A stretch of 64,000 nt of DNA from Polyangiaceae bacterium (GCA_025936115.1 JAICTZ010000039.1:1-64000), one strand, 5' to 3'. Numbered from the stretch's first letter, positions 25,822 to 35,761 are shown. Translations and numbers: made by a program. Notes: generated by a model not told the origin, from the sequence alone.

Positions 25822-27014
25822 CCCAGGCCCTCCCCCGCTTGCGTCACGAGCACGGCGCTCGCTTCGGGATCGGGGCCCTCGAGCACGCGCGCATTCGGCA
25901 CCTTGCTGCCGCGCGACACGGACAGGAGCACGCCCATCGCCGCCGCGCTCACGAGCAAGGAAGAGCCGCCGAAGCTCACGAACGGCAAGGTGAGGCCCTT
26001 GGTCGGCAGCATCGCCATGGCGACGGAGAGGTTCACGAGCGCCTGCGCGCCGAACAGCACGGAAATACCGAACGCGATGTACGAGCCGTACTCGTCTTCG
26101 GCTCGCAAGGCGGCCCGCACGCCGCGCGCCACGATCAGCGTGTACACGGCGCAGAGTGCCACGATGCCGATGAACCCGAGCTCCTCGCCGATGATGGCGG
26201 AGATGAAGTCGGTGTGCGCCTCGGGCAGGTACAGCACCTGCAGGCCTTTGCCGAGCCCGAGTCCCCAAAACTCGCCTGAGCCGAAGCTCATGACCGACTG
26301 AAACGGCTGATAGGCGAGATCCTGGCGGTGCTCGCTCATGTTGAACCAGGCGAGCATGCGCTCCCAGCGGTAGCTCGTGAAACGCACGGCCCAAGCCGCG
26401 AACACCGCGCCGAGCATGCCCGCGCCGAGTAGGTAGCCGAGCCGCGCGCCCGCGACGAACAGGAGCGCGAAGGTGAGGAACAGGAGCACGACAGCGCCGC
26501 CGAAGTCCGGCTGCTTCAAGCAGAGCAGCATCAGAAAGCCGGCCATCAAAAAATGCGGCAACATGCCGATCGAGAAGCTCTTCATGCGCTCGCGCTTCTT
26601 TTCGAGCGAGTAGGCGAGCCAGCAGATGAGGGCGAGCTTGGCCGCTTCCGAGGGCTGAATGTGAATGGGGCCGATCGCGAGCCAGCGCGCCGCGCCGCCG
26701 CCCGTATGGCCGAACCCCGTCACGCTGAGGATCATGAGGAACGTGACCACGCCGAGGATCGGGTACGTGAAGGGCTTGATGCGGTGGTAGTCGAACCGCG
26801 ACGCCACGAGCAGGATCACGAGGCCCGCCACGGCGTAAATCGCCTGTCGGACGAGGAAATACTCGGGATCGCGAAAGGTCGTCGTCGCTTCGACGACGCT
26901 CGACGTGTAGACCATGACCACGCCGAACCCGAGCAGCGCGATGGCCGCCGCGGCGAGCACACTGTCGAGCGAGCCGGTGCGGCGCACGGGAGCAGACGCA
27001 ACGAGGGGTCTCAT
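25818..27014 (-). CDS. ftsW: FtsW, SEDS-family peptidoglycan polymerase
   Basis: FtsW is the multi-pass SEDS glycosyltransferase that makes septal peptidoglycan with FtsI. The 398-residue product has about ten hydrophobic segments and the family motifs GGGAARWLAIGPIHIQPSE near 105, QPDFGGAVVLL near 170 and YLPEAHTDFISAIIGEELG near 268. The ending PFVSFGGSSLL near 350 is also conserved. The murD stop and murG start overlap it on either side as ATGA junctions, so its position and coupling fit a single operon. Confidence 0.97.
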   Translation of the reverse strand: MRPLVASAPVRRTGSLDSVLAAAAIALLGFGVVMVYTSSVVEATTTFRDPEYFLVRQAIYAVAGLVILLVASRFDYHRIKPFTYPILGVVTFLMILSVTGFGHTGGGAARWLAIGPIHIQPSEAAKLALICWLAYSLEKKRERMKSFSIGMLPHFLMAGFLMLLCLKQPDFGGAVVLLFLTFALLFVAGARLGYLLGAGMLGAVFAAWAVRFTSYRWERMLAWFNMSEHRQDLAYQPFQSVMSFGSGEFWGLGLGKGLQVLYLPEAHTDFISAIIGEELGFIGIVALCAVYTLIVARGVRAALRAEDEYGSYIAFGISVLFGAQALVNLSVAMAMLPTKGLTLPFVSFGGSSLLVSAAAMGVLLSVSRGSKVPNARVLEGPDPEASAVLVTQAGEGLG

Positions 27015-28339
27015 GCCGGTACCTCCCTGGACAGCCGCACGACGGCGTCGCGGAAGCGATCGCCGCGGTCGGCGTAGCTCTTGAACATGTCGAAGCTCGA
27101 ACAGGCTGGGCTCAGGAGCACGGCGTCGCCGCGCTCGGCGAGCCGGAAGGCGCGGCGCACGGCGTCGTCCATGTCGCTCGCGTGCTCCACGGGCACGGCG
27201 CCGCCAATCGCCGCGAAGATGCGCTCGGCCGCTTCACCGAGCACGACGGCCGCCCGCCCGCGCTCGCGCAGCGCCTCGACCAGCGGCGCGTAGGAGCCCT
27301 GCTTGTCGCGCCCGCCTGCGATGAGCACGCCGCGCGGCTCGCTCAAGCCGGAGAGGGCCGTGACGGCGGCGCCTACGTTCGTGCCCTTGGAATCGTCGTA
27401 AAAGCGCACCCCGCGCAGCTCGCCGACGAGCGCCATGCGGTGTGGGAGCGGCGCGAAACGGCCGAGCCCCGGGCTGATGGCTGCGGGCGGCACGTCGAGT
27501 GCCCGCACGGCAGCGATCGCGGCCGCCGCGTTGTGGTGGTTGTGCGTGCCATGTAGCTTCGAGACGCCGAGATCGAAGCGCTCGCCCGTCCGTGCTTCCG
27601 TGACGATACCCTCGGCGCAAGCGTAGTCGCCCGCCGTGCCGAAGCTGACGAGCTCGCCGCGACCGCGTCGCGCTTGCTCTTCGCACACGGCGTCGCCGAA
27701 CGGAATCACCGCCGTGTCGCCGGGCTCTTGGTTGACGAAGGCGTTGCCCTTGGCGTCGGCGTAAAGCTCGAAGCTCGGGTAGCGGTCGAGATGATCCTCG
27801 GTGACATTCAGCAAGACGCTCACGCGGGGGCGAAATAGCGGCGCCCGCTCGAGCTGGAAGCTCGAGACCTCGAGCACGACCGCGTCCCACTCCTTGCCGA
27901 CGGCGCTCGCCGCCGGCTCACCGAGGTTGCCGCCGACGAACACGCGCCGTCCCGCGGCCTCGAAGAGCTCGCCCGCGAGGGTCGTCGTCGTGCTCTTGCC
28001 GTTCGTGCCGCCGATGGCGACGATGGGAGCGCTCAAAAAGCGGCAGGCGAGCTCGAGCTCGCCGATGACTTCGATGCCCGCGCGCTCGGCGGCTTCGAGC
28101 AAGGGGAAGTTCGGCACTCCCGGCGAAACGACGATCAAGTCAGCGTCGGAAAGGCGCACGCTGTCGTGCCCGCCGGCGACGATTTCGATGCCGAGCCCGC
28201 GCGCAGCGTCCGAAAGCTGCTCGCGCGGCGCGCTGTCCGTGCCGAGCACCCGCGCGCCACGCTCGACGCACAGGCGAGCGGCCGCGACGCCGCTCTTGCC
28301 GAGCCCGATCACGATGACGCGCTTTTGGTTCAAGTCCAT
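27011..28339 (-). CDS. murD: UDP-MurNAc-L-Ala-D-glutamate ligase MurD
   Basis: MurD adds D-glutamate to the growing peptidoglycan precursor. The 442-residue product has IGLGKSGVAAARL at the N-terminus, VSPGVPNFP near 70, the ATP loop IGGTNGKSTTTTLAG near 113, LNVTEDHLDRY near 180 and FYDDSKGTNVGAA near 310. The ATG at 28339 is given as the start, but an in-frame GTG at 28348 overlaps the mraY stop as GTGA, like several other junctions in this cluster, and is an equally good choice. Confidence 0.97.
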   Translation of the reverse strand: MDLNQKRVIVIGLGKSGVAAARLCVERGARVLGTDSAPREQLSDAARGLGIEIVAGGHDSVRLSDADLIVVSPGVPNFPLLEAAERAGIEVIGELELACRFLSAPIVAIGGTNGKSTTTTLAGELFEAAGRRVFVGGNLGEPAASAVGKEWDAVVLEVSSFQLERAPLFRPRVSVLLNVTEDHLDRYPSFELYADAKGNAFVNQEPGDTAVIPFGDAVCEEQARRGRGELVSFGTAGDYACAEGIVTEARTGERFDLGVSKLHGTHNHHNAAAAIAAVRALDVPPAAISPGLGRFAPLPHRMALVGELRGVRFYDDSKGTNVGAAVTALSGLSEPRGVLIAGGRDKQGSYAPLVEALRERGRAAVVLGEAAERIFAAIGGAVPVEHASDMDDAVRRAFRLAERGDAVLLSPACSSFDMFKSYADRGDRFRDAVVRLSREVPA

Positions 28340-28344
28340 GGCCG

Positions 28345-29472
28345 TCACCGGAGCTTCATCGACGAGAGCGCGACCAGCGCGAGCAGCACGGAGATGATCC
28401 AGAAGCGAACGATGATGCGCGGCTCGGGCCAGCCCTTCTTTTCGTAATGGTGATGAATCGGCGCCATCAAGAAGACGCGCTTCTTGAAGAGCTTGAAGGA
28501 GATCACCTGCGTGATGACGCTCGCGGCTTCGATCACGAAGACGCCCCCCAAAATCACCGACAAGAGCTCCGTCTTCGTGAGCACGGCGCACATGCCGAGC
28601 CCGCCGCCGAGCGAGAGCGAGCCCACGTCGCCCATGAACACTTGCGCGGGGTAGGTGTTGTACCAGAGGAAACCGATGCCCGCGCCGACCATGGCGGCGC
28701 CGTACACCGTGAGCTCGACCATTTCGGGAAAGCCGGCCACGTCGAGGTACGTCGCGAGCGGACGACCGAAGAGCACGGAACCCGCGACGTACGCCCAGAG
28801 CGAATAGGTGCCCGCGTTGATCATCACGGGGCCAATCGCGAGACCATCGAGCCCGTCCGTGAGGTTCACGGCGTTGCTCATGAACACGACGAACACGAGC
28901 GCGAGCACCGCGTACAGCACGAGCGGGAGCGAGACAGGATGCTTGTCGAACGCCAGAAACGGAATCGCGAGGCGTGCGCGCGTCTCCACCCAACGCCCCG
29001 GCAAGTCGGCGCTCGTCAAGAACAGGTACCCGATGGCGGCGCCGCCGATCGCGAACTGGCCGACGAGCTTGTAGCGGCCGGGCAGCCCCCGCGAGCTCAG
29101 GCCCTGGATTTTCAGCCGATCGTCGAGGTAGCCTACGGCGCCGTAGCCCGCCGTGACCGCCGCGGTCGCGACCACGAACACGTTCTTCACGTCGGCCCAC
29201 AGCATGGTCGGCACGAGCACGCTGAGCAGGATGAGGGCGCCGCCCATCGTGGGCGTGCCCTTCTTCGCGTGATGCGACGCCGGGCCTTCTTCGCGAATGA
29301 TCTGGCTGATCTGCTTGCCGCGAAGCTTCGCGATGAACCAGGGCGCGACCAAGAAGGAGACGATCATCGCCGTCAGCGCGGACATGATCGCGCGGAACGA
29401 CGGGTAGCGGAGCACGTTGAGCCAGCCGAGCCCCGGCAGGTGCCGGAGCGGGTAGAGCAGCTCGTAGATCAC
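28345..29472 (-). CDS. mraY: MraY, phospho-MurNAc-pentapeptide translocase
   Basis: MraY joins the MurNAc-pentapeptide to undecaprenyl phosphate, making lipid I in the inner membrane. The 375-residue product has about ten membrane helices. It carries the family signatures GTPTMGGALILL near 70, a DDRLK after the third helix, NAVNLTDGLDGLAIGP near 200, FLWYNTYPAQVFMGDVGS near 270 and HHHYEKKGWPE near 340. Its ATG overlaps the murF stop as ATGA. Confidence 0.98.
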   Translation of the reverse strand: MIYELLYPLRHLPGLGWLNVLRYPSFRAIMSALTAMIVSFLVAPWFIAKLRGKQISQIIREEGPASHHAKKGTPTMGGALILLSVLVPTMLWADVKNVFVVATAAVTAGYGAVGYLDDRLKIQGLSSRGLPGRYKLVGQFAIGGAAIGYLFLTSADLPGRWVETRARLAIPFLAFDKHPVSLPLVLYAVLALVFVVFMSNAVNLTDGLDGLAIGPVMINAGTYSLWAYVAGSVLFGRPLATYLDVAGFPEMVELTVYGAAMVGAGIGFLWYNTYPAQVFMGDVGSLSLGGGLGMCAVLTKTELLSVILGGVFVIEAASVITQVISFKLFKKRVFLMAPIHHHYEKKGWPEPRIIVRFWIISVLLALVALSSMKLR

Positions 29473-30890
29473 GCGGCACCTCGCCCGATCAGGCCCGCGA
29501 CGACGCGTTCACAGCGCACCCCGCGCGAGGCTTTGACGAGCACCACGTCGCCGGGGCGCAGGCGGCCGCGCAGCGCCGCGAGCGCCGCGTCGGCGTCGGC
29601 CGCAAATTCAGCGTGGATGCCGGCGTTTTTGGCGGCCACGACGAACAGCTGCGCGTCGCCGCTCACGCCCACGAGCTCGGCCGCTCCGCTTCGACCGACG
29701 GCTTCGCCGACGCGCGCATGCTCGCGCGCCGACAGCGCTCCGAGCTCGCGCATCTCACCGAGTACGACGACGAGCCGCGCGCGCCGATCACGCGCGAGCT
29801 CGGCCGCGGTCTTGAGCGACGCCATGGCGCTCGCCGGGTTCGAGTTGTACGCGTCGTCCAGCACGACCGTGCCGTCGGAAAGCTCGTGCGCCTCGAGCCT
29901 GCCCGGCTCGCCCGCCCGGGACAGCGCACGCGAGATACTCGCGGCGTCGGGCAGCTCGAGGCCGAGCGCGTGCGTCACGGCGACGGCGGCGAGCGCGGCG
30001 TAAACGCCCGCGTCGCCGAGCAGCGACAGCTCGAGCTCGAGCCGCTGCCCCACGACCGCGATGGTCACGCGCTGGCGCAGCGCGTCCGCGGCCCGCGCGA
30101 GGCAGCGAATTTCGGCATTCTCGGCGAAGCCGTAGCGCACGCGGTGCGCCCCCGGAGCGCGCTCGAGCTGCCGCACGACGCGGGGATCGTCCGCGTTGCC
30201 GAGCGCGATGCCGCCCGGCGAGACCCCGGCAAAGAGCGCACCTTCTTCGCGCTCGATGCCGTCTTCATCGCCGAGGCCCTCGCTGTGCTCGATGCCGATG
30301 AGCGTGAGCACGCCGGCGTCCGGCGCGGCCATGGCCGTCAGCAGCGCCACTTCGCCCGGTGCGTTGGTGCCGATTTCTACGACGGCGAAGCGGTGCTCGG
30401 CTTCGAGACCGAAGAGCACGAGCGGCACGCCGATGGCATTGTTCAAGTTGCCGCGCGTCTGGTGCACGGCAGCGGGCGCCACGAGCTCGAGCAGCGCGCC
30501 CACGGCGCTGCGCGTCGTCGTCTTGCCCGCCGAGCCCGCAATCCCGACGAGCCGTCCGGCAAAGCGCCGCCGGTGCGCCGCCGCGAGCGCCCCGAGCGCC
30601 GCGAGGGTCGACGGTACGCGCACGACGGGGACGCCCAGATCCGCCGTCTCGCGCTCGACGAGCACCGCCGCCGCTCCCTGTTTCGCGGCGTCGCTCACGA
30701 ACGCGTGTCCGTCGAAGCGCTCGCCCGAGAGCGCGACGAACAACTTCCCGTTCAGCACCGCTCGGCTGTCGGTCTGCACGCCGGCGACTTCGCGTTCAGC
30801 TGCCGTCGCGGGCCCAAGCACGCCGCCCGTCAGCGCCGCCACTTCTGCCAGCGTGAAGCGCGCGCGATTTTCCGGCAGCGTGCCGGCCAT
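29469..30890 (-). CDS. murF: MurF, D-alanyl-D-alanine-adding ligase
   Basis: MurF adds the D-Ala-D-Ala dipeptide to UDP-MurNAc-tripeptide. The 473-residue product has an N-terminal substrate domain with GVQTDSRAVLNGKLFVAL, the ATP loop GIAGSAGKTTTRSAVGALL near 115, RGNLNNAIGVPL near 145 and LDDAYNSNPASAMASL near 330. A one-base overlap (TGATG) joins it to murE and a four-base overlap joins it to mraY. The dipeptide supplier Ddl is not encoded in the window. Confidence 0.97.
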   Translation of the reverse strand: MAGTLPENRARFTLAEVAALTGGVLGPATAAEREVAGVQTDSRAVLNGKLFVALSGERFDGHAFVSDAAKQGAAAVLVERETADLGVPVVRVPSTLAALGALAAAHRRRFAGRLVGIAGSAGKTTTRSAVGALLELVAPAAVHQTRGNLNNAIGVPLVLFGLEAEHRFAVVEIGTNAPGEVALLTAMAAPDAGVLTLIGIEHSEGLGDEDGIEREEGALFAGVSPGGIALGNADDPRVVRQLERAPGAHRVRYGFAENAEIRCLARAADALRQRVTIAVVGQRLELELSLLGDAGVYAALAAVAVTHALGLELPDAASISRALSRAGEPGRLEAHELSDGTVVLDDAYNSNPASAMASLKTAAELARDRRARLVVVLGEMRELGALSAREHARVGEAVGRSGAAELVGVSGDAQLFVVAAKNAGIHAEFAADADAALAALRGRLRPGDVVLVKASRGVRCERVVAGLIGRGAA

Positions 30891-32410
30891 CAGGATGAAC
30901 CTCGCGCCCGCCTGACAGCGAGAGCCTTCCGCGCCTCGACGCGATCGTCGAAGTCGCGCCGTTCCTTCCCGACAAGCTGGTACGGCTCGTGCCCCTTGCC
31001 CGCGATGAGCACGCTGTCGCCCGGTCGCGCCTCGAGAATGGCGCGCTCAATCGCGCGCGCCCGGTCGAGCTCGAGCTCGTAGCTCCCGCCGGCCTCGCGT
31101 AAACCTACTTCGACCTGGGCTGCGATGGCGCGCGGATCCTCGCTGCGGGGATTGTCGCTCGTGAGGAACGAGCGCGCGGCGCCGTGAGCCACCGCCGCGC
31201 CCATTTTCGGCCGCTTTCCTGGATCGCGGTCGCCGCCGCAGCCGAAGACGCACACCAGTTCGCCGCGCGTGATGGCGGCGACGGCCGCGAGCACGCGCGC
31301 GAGGGCGTCAGGCGTGTGCGCGTAGTCGACCAGCACGCGGACGTCGTCCGTGTCGTCGTCGCAGCGCTCGAGGCGGCCGGGAGCGGGGGGTGCACCACTG
31401 AGTGCGCGCGCCGCGGCATCCGGCGCGTAGCCGAGCTCGATCAGCACGCCGAGCGCCGTGAGCAGGTTCTCGAGGTTGTGCTCGCCCACGAGGCGCGACT
31501 CGAGGCGAACGTCGCCGGCCGGCGTGGCCACGTCCGCGCGCACGCCGAGAGCGTCGAGCGTCGCCGCCACGGGACGCACGTCGGCGTCCGCGCTGCGCCC
31601 GGTCGTGAGCACGCGCCCCTTGACGCTGCGAGCGAGCGCCGCGCCGAACTCGCCGTCGATCGCGATGACGGAATGTTCGGGTGTGAGCTCCGTGAACAGG
31701 CGCGCTTTGGCAGCGCCGTAGGCCTCGAGCGACGGGTAAAAATCGAGGTGATCCTGCGTGAGGTTCGTGAACGCCGCGACGCGGAAGCCGAGCGCTTCGA
31801 CACGCGCGAGCGAGAGCGCGTGGCTCGAGACTTCCATCACGAAGTGAGTGCCGCCCGCCCCGGCGACGCTCGCGATCAGGCGCGAGATGTCGTCGGCCTC
31901 GGGCGTCGTCAGGCTGCCGTCGGTGCGCTCGGTCTCGAAGGAGAAGCCGAGCGTCCCGAGACGCGCGGGGCGGCCGCCGAGCACGGCGAGCGCATGCTCG
32001 AGCAGAAAGCACGTGGTCGTCTTGCCGTTCGTGCCCGTGACGCCGACGAGCGCGAGGGCCCGACTCGACCAGCCGTAGACACGCTCGGCCGCCGTTGCGA
32101 GCGCGCGGCGCACGTCGTTCACCTCGAGCACGGGCAGCCCGAACACCCGCGCGTCCACGCCGTGTTCGACGAGCAAGGCCACGGCGCCGCGCCGGAGCGC
32201 TTCGGGCACGAAATCCAAGCCGCTCGAGCGTTCACCCGAGCGCGCGACGAACAAATCACCCGGCTCGACACGCCGCGAGTCCTGGCGCACACCCGACACG
32301 CGCACGCTACCGTCGCCCTCGAGGCGCGGCGCAAACGGCGCGAGCGCGAGCGCCACGTGAAGCAGGCTCACCTCCGCGGTGGCGGGCAGGGTCAGGCCGC
32401 CCCTGCTCAT
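30890..32410 (-). CDS. murE: MurE, meso-diaminopimelate-adding ligase
   Basis: MurE adds the third residue of the stem peptide. The 506-residue product has DSRRVEPGDLFVA near 45, the ATP loop VGVTGTNGKTTTCFLLE near 120, NLTQDHLDFY near 215 and VDYAHTPDALARVL near 345. The motif TSDNPRSEDP near 415 contains the DNPR sequence that in characterised enzymes selects meso-diaminopimelate, so the wall is predicted to be the DAP type. Its start overlaps the ftsI stop as ATGA. Confidence 0.97.
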   Translation of the reverse strand: MSRGGLTLPATAEVSLLHVALALAPFAPRLEGDGSVRVSGVRQDSRRVEPGDLFVARSGERSSGLDFVPEALRRGAVALLVEHGVDARVFGLPVLEVNDVRRALATAAERVYGWSSRALALVGVTGTNGKTTTCFLLEHALAVLGGRPARLGTLGFSFETERTDGSLTTPEADDISRLIASVAGAGGTHFVMEVSSHALSLARVEALGFRVAAFTNLTQDHLDFYPSLEAYGAAKARLFTELTPEHSVIAIDGEFGAALARSVKGRVLTTGRSADADVRPVAATLDALGVRADVATPAGDVRLESRLVGEHNLENLLTALGVLIELGYAPDAAARALSGAPPAPGRLERCDDDTDDVRVLVDYAHTPDALARVLAAVAAITRGELVCVFGCGGDRDPGKRPKMGAAVAHGAARSFLTSDNPRSEDPRAIAAQVEVGLREAGGSYELELDRARAIERAILEARPGDSVLIAGKGHEPYQLVGKERRDFDDRVEARKALAVRRARGSS

Positions 32411-34482
32411 GATGCGGGCTCGAACACGAGCATGAGCTCCTGCCCTTTATCCATCACGGCGCCGGGCGCCGGTGTCTGGCTTACGAGGAGCCCGCTGCCC
32501 GAGAGGCGCGGCGTGACGCCGAGCTCGAACGAACGCTTGAGCGCCTCGCGCGCGGGCCAACCCGTCATGTCGGGGATGCGCAGCTTGCCGGCGGGGACGG
32601 GCCCCGTCGCCAGCGTGCCTTCCTGAATCGCCGGCCGTTTGCCCTGAGAGCGCCGGATGGCTTCCATGGCGGCGCTCGCTGGATCGGGGCTGTGCGCCAG
32701 CACAGCAACATCAGCGTGGTCGGTGCCGCGCGGCACGAGGCCGCGGAGCTCGAGCGCCGCCTGCGCGACGTGGCGGAAGACGGGCGCCGCGACGGCGCCG
32801 CCCGCGTGCTCGACCATGGGCTCGTCGATCGTGACCGCGATCGCAATCACGGGCTTCTCGGCGGGCACGAAACCCACGAACGAAGCGATGAAGCGGTCGA
32901 GCGAATAGTGCGCCGTGCCGGGCTCGGCCTTCTGCGCCGTCGCGGTCTTACCCGCGACGCGATAGCCGTTGATGGCGGCTTCGACGCCCGTGCCCTCGCC
33001 CTCGGTGACCGCGACGAGCAGCTCCGCGACGCTGCGCGCGACGTGCTCGGGGATCACCCGGCGCCGGACGTGCGGCACCGTCTCCCGCACGAGCTCGCCG
33101 TTCGCCGTCACGACCTTCTTCACGAGGATCGGATCCATCAGCTCGCCGCCGTTCGCGACAGCCGAAGCCGCCATGGCAAGCTGGATGTTCGTGACGCCGA
33201 TACCGTGACCGAACGCCGCGGACGCGGTTTCGACGGGCACCCAGGGGCGGCCCTTGGGCCTGAGCGTGCCCGCGGATTCACCCGGCACGCCGAGGCCGGT
33301 CTCTTCGCCGAAGCCGAAGCGGCGGAACGTCTCGTACAGTTTATCGCCGCCGAGACCGAGCCCCATCTTCGCGGCGCAAATGTTCGACGAGACCGCGAGC
33401 ACCTGCGCGATCGTGAGCCACTCCGAGGGGTGAGTGTCGTGGATGATGACGTTGTCGACCGGCATGCTGCCCTTTTCGCAGTAGAGCTTGTCGGTCGGTT
33501 TGATGGTGCCCGCGGCGAGCGCGGCCGAGACAGTGAAGATCTTGGCGGTGGAGCCGGGCTCGAACACGTCGGAGGTCGCGTGCATGCGGCGGGCTTCGGG
33601 CGCGCTCTCCGAATAGTCGTTGGGGTTGAAGTTCGGAAAGCTCGCGAGCGCGAGGATTTCGCCCGTCGCGGGGTCGACCGCGACGACGGAGCCGCCCGCC
33701 GCCTCGAAGGTGCGCACGGCCGCGGCGAGCTCGTGCTCGGCGACGTGCTGCAGCCCCTGGTCGATGCTGAGCGTGACGCTATGGCCGGCGAGCGCGCGTT
33801 CGTCCTGCGCGCCCTCGGAGAACAACAGCCGGCCGGAGCGATCGCGCAGACCGCGGAGCTCCTCGACGCGCCCGGCGAGCTCGTCGTTGAGCGAGTACTC
33901 GAGCCCGTCCTTGCCTTCGCCGTCCGGCGCGACGAAGCCGAGCAAGGAGCCCGCGAGCTCGCGGCGCGGATAATAGCGGCGGCCCTCGCCCTCGACGACG
34001 AGCCCGCGCAAGGGTTCCTGCCCGTCCTCGCCGCTCGCGAGCTTGCGCACGCCCTCGGACTCCTCGGCCGTGAGCTGCCGCTTCAGCCAGGCGAAACGGC
34101 GCTTGGCGAGGATTCTACGTTCGATCGGCGCCGGATCGAGGCTCAGCACTGCGCCGATGCGGTTGGCTGCGTCGCGCGCGACGAGCGGGATTTTCTGCGG
34201 CACGACACCGCGCAAGAGCTCGACGGCGTCGAGGCTGGCGCTCGGCACCTCGACGCTCACCGCGAGCGCGTCGCCGTTGCGATCGTAAATGGCTCCGCGC
34301 TTCGGCGCGACGTGCAGCCGGCGCTGGCGCTGCGTCTCGGCGATCTCACGCCAGCCGCTGCCGTCCTCGATCATGATCGAGTAGGCCGACTGCACGACGA
34401 GCCCGAGGCCGAGCGCGAGCACGCCCGAGAGCAGGCCCATTCTCACCCGCACCCAGCGCGCGCGCGCGGCTTCGTCGATCAC
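32407..34482 (-). CDS. ftsI: FtsI/PBP-type septal transpeptidase with PASTA domain
   Basis: This class B penicillin-binding protein cross-links septal peptidoglycan and pairs with FtsW. The 691-residue product has one N-terminal membrane segment, a dimerisation domain starting at APKRGAIYDRNGDALA, and the transpeptidase: the catalytic Ser in PGSTAK near 311, SSN in AVSSNICAAK near 358 and KTA in VAGKTATAQ near 511. A C-terminal PASTA domain (about 630-690) is present, unlike in E. coli FtsI. I chose the GTG at 34482, which overlaps the ftsL stop as GTGA and follows GGAGG; the frame remains open further upstream but runs through ftsL. Confidence 0.95.
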   Translation of the reverse strand: MIDEAARARWVRVRMGLLSGVLALGLGLVVQSAYSIMIEDGSGWREIAETQRQRRLHVAPKRGAIYDRNGDALAVSVEVPSASLDAVELLRGVVPQKIPLVARDAANRIGAVLSLDPAPIERRILAKRRFAWLKRQLTAEESEGVRKLASGEDGQEPLRGLVVEGEGRRYYPRRELAGSLLGFVAPDGEGKDGLEYSLNDELAGRVEELRGLRDRSGRLLFSEGAQDERALAGHSVTLSIDQGLQHVAEHELAAAVRTFEAAGGSVVAVDPATGEILALASFPNFNPNDYSESAPEARRMHATSDVFEPGSTAKIFTVSAALAAGTIKPTDKLYCEKGSMPVDNVIIHDTHPSEWLTIAQVLAVSSNICAAKMGLGLGGDKLYETFRRFGFGEETGLGVPGESAGTLRPKGRPWVPVETASAAFGHGIGVTNIQLAMAASAVANGGELMDPILVKKVVTANGELVRETVPHVRRRVIPEHVARSVAELLVAVTEGEGTGVEAAINGYRVAGKTATAQKAEPGTAHYSLDRFIASFVGFVPAEKPVIAIAVTIDEPMVEHAGGAVAAPVFRHVAQAALELRGLVPRGTDHADVAVLAHSPDPASAAMEAIRRSQGKRPAIQEGTLATGPVPAGKLRIPDMTGWPAREALKRSFELGVTPRLSGSGLLVSQTPAPGAVMDKGQELMLVFEPAS

Positions 34483-34829
34483 GGAGCTTGCTCCTCCGTG
34501 GACGGCGCCGCCGACGCACTCGTCTCGACGGGGGCGTCGGGTTCGGCGGGCAAGGGGCCCGCCGGCAAGATGCGATCGAGCGACGGCTCGCTCATGCCGA
34601 GCAGCGTGCGCGCCACGAACTCGACGCGCTCGGGCGTCTTGTGGCTCGACAGCTCGAGCTCGAGCACGCGCTTGACCTCGCGCAGGCGCGCGATGTGGGC
34701 GTGCGTGCGGCCGAGCTCGTAACCGAGCTCCACGGCCCGCACGCGCAGCGACAGGTGCAGCACGAACGCCGCCGTCGCCGCGCTCACGGCGAGCGTCCAG
34801 AGCACGAGGAAAGCGCGCTCGTTTCTCAC
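34479..34829 (-). CDS. ftsL: cell division protein FtsL
   Basis: FtsL is a small bitopic protein that joins FtsB and FtsQ. The 116-residue product has a membrane segment at about residues 6-27 (FLVLWTLAVSAATAAFVLHL), followed by a heptad-like helix to about 70 and a Pro/Ala-rich tail. Sequence similarity within the family is low, so the call rests mainly on topology, length and position between rsmH and ftsI. The GTG at 34829 overlaps the rsmH stop as GTGA; a longer upstream frame lies within rsmH. Confidence 0.85.
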   Translation of the reverse strand: MRNERAFLVLWTLAVSAATAAFVLHLSLRVRAVELGYELGRTHAHIARLREVKRVLELELSSHKTPERVEFVARTLLGMSEPSLDRILPAGPLPAEPDAPVETSASAAPSTEEQAP

Positions 34830-35761
34830 GCCGGCTCCTCCCCCGGTCCGCTCGGCGGCAGCCGCCGCGCCGTGCGCAGCTTCGCGCTGCGAGAGCGCAA
34901 ATTGTGCTCGATTTCGAGCTCGCTCGGCACCTGCGGCTTCTTGGTGAGCGGCTCCCACTCGTTGCGCCCGACGAACTCGCGCTTGACGGCGCGGTCTTCG
35001 GCCGAGTGAAAGCTGATGAGCGCCGCGAGCCCGCCCGAGCGCACGCGACCGCGCGCGAGCGAGAGCAGCGCGCGGAGCTCCGTGTGCTCACCGTTCACCG
35101 CGATACGCAGCGCCTGAAACGTGCGCGTCGCCGGATCGACGCCGCCGACGCGCCGCGGGCCCACGGCGCGCACGACGGCGCGCCTGAGATCGAGCGTGTC
35201 GACGAGCCTGTCGGCGGCGAGCGCCTGCTTGATGCAGCGCGCGATGCGGCGCGACGCGCGTTCGTCGCCGAGCTCGAAGATGACATCGGCGAGCTCCTCT
35301 TGCGAGACGCGCTCGATGAGCTCGCGCGCGGTCTCACCGCGCGTCGGGTCCATGCGCATGTCGATCGGGCCCGCCGTGCGGAAGCTCATGCCGCGCTCCG
35401 GGTCGGTGAGCTGCTCGGAGCTCACGCCGAGATCGGCGAGCAGCGCGTCGATGCGCGTGATGCCGGCTGCGTCGAGCGCGTCGCCGACCTCGCTGAAGGC
35501 GGCGTGCTCGACGCGGGCGCGCTCGCCGAAGGGCGCGAGCGCCGCGCTCGCTGCAGCGACGGCACGCGGGTCACGGTCGAACGCGAGCAGCCGCACGCCG
35601 GGGAGCGCGCGCAAGAGCGCCGCCGAGTGCCCAGCGCCGCCCGCGGTGACGTCGACGATGACGCCCTCCGAAAGCTCGCTGAACGCCGCGAGCACCTCCG
35701 CGAGCATCACGGGGGTGTGAATGAACGCCGGCTCACTGTCGATGCGTGCGGCCGCCATCAT
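34826..35761 (-). CDS. rsmH: 16S rRNA m4C1402 methyltransferase RsmH (MraW)
   Basis: RsmH methylates N4 of C1402 in 16S rRNA. The 311-residue product has HTPVMLAEVLAAF at the start, the SAM-binding VDVTAGGAGHSAALL near 40, LADLGVSSEQLTDPERGMSF near 110, RTFQALRIAVN near 220 and LISFHSAEDRAVKREF near 255, all family signatures. Two adjacent ATGs (35761 and 35758) overlap the mraZ stop; either can be the start. It is the second gene of the dcw cluster. Confidence 0.97.
   Translation of the reverse strand: MMAAARIDSEPAFIHTPVMLAEVLAAFSELSEGVIVDVTAGGAGHSAALLRALPGVRLLAFDRDPRAVAAASAALAPFGERARVEHAAFSEVGDALDAAGITRIDALLADLGVSSEQLTDPERGMSFRTAGPIDMRMDPTRGETARELIERVSQEELADVIFELGDERASRRIARCIKQALAADRLVDTLDLRRAVVRAVGPRRVGGVDPATRTFQALRIAVNGEHTELRALLSLARGRVRSGGLAALISFHSAEDRAVKREFVGRNEWEPLTKKPQVPSELEIEHNLRSRSAKLRTARRLPPSGPGEEPA

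Noticed and set aside
25822-26394. N-terminal extension of the murG frame
   Set aside because: The extra codons are out of frame within ftsW, and the MurG family starts at the ATGA overlap at 25821.
34483-35091. N-terminal extension of the ftsI frame
   Set aside because: It runs through ftsL and rsmH in another frame, and the GTG at 34482 with GGAGG explains the start.
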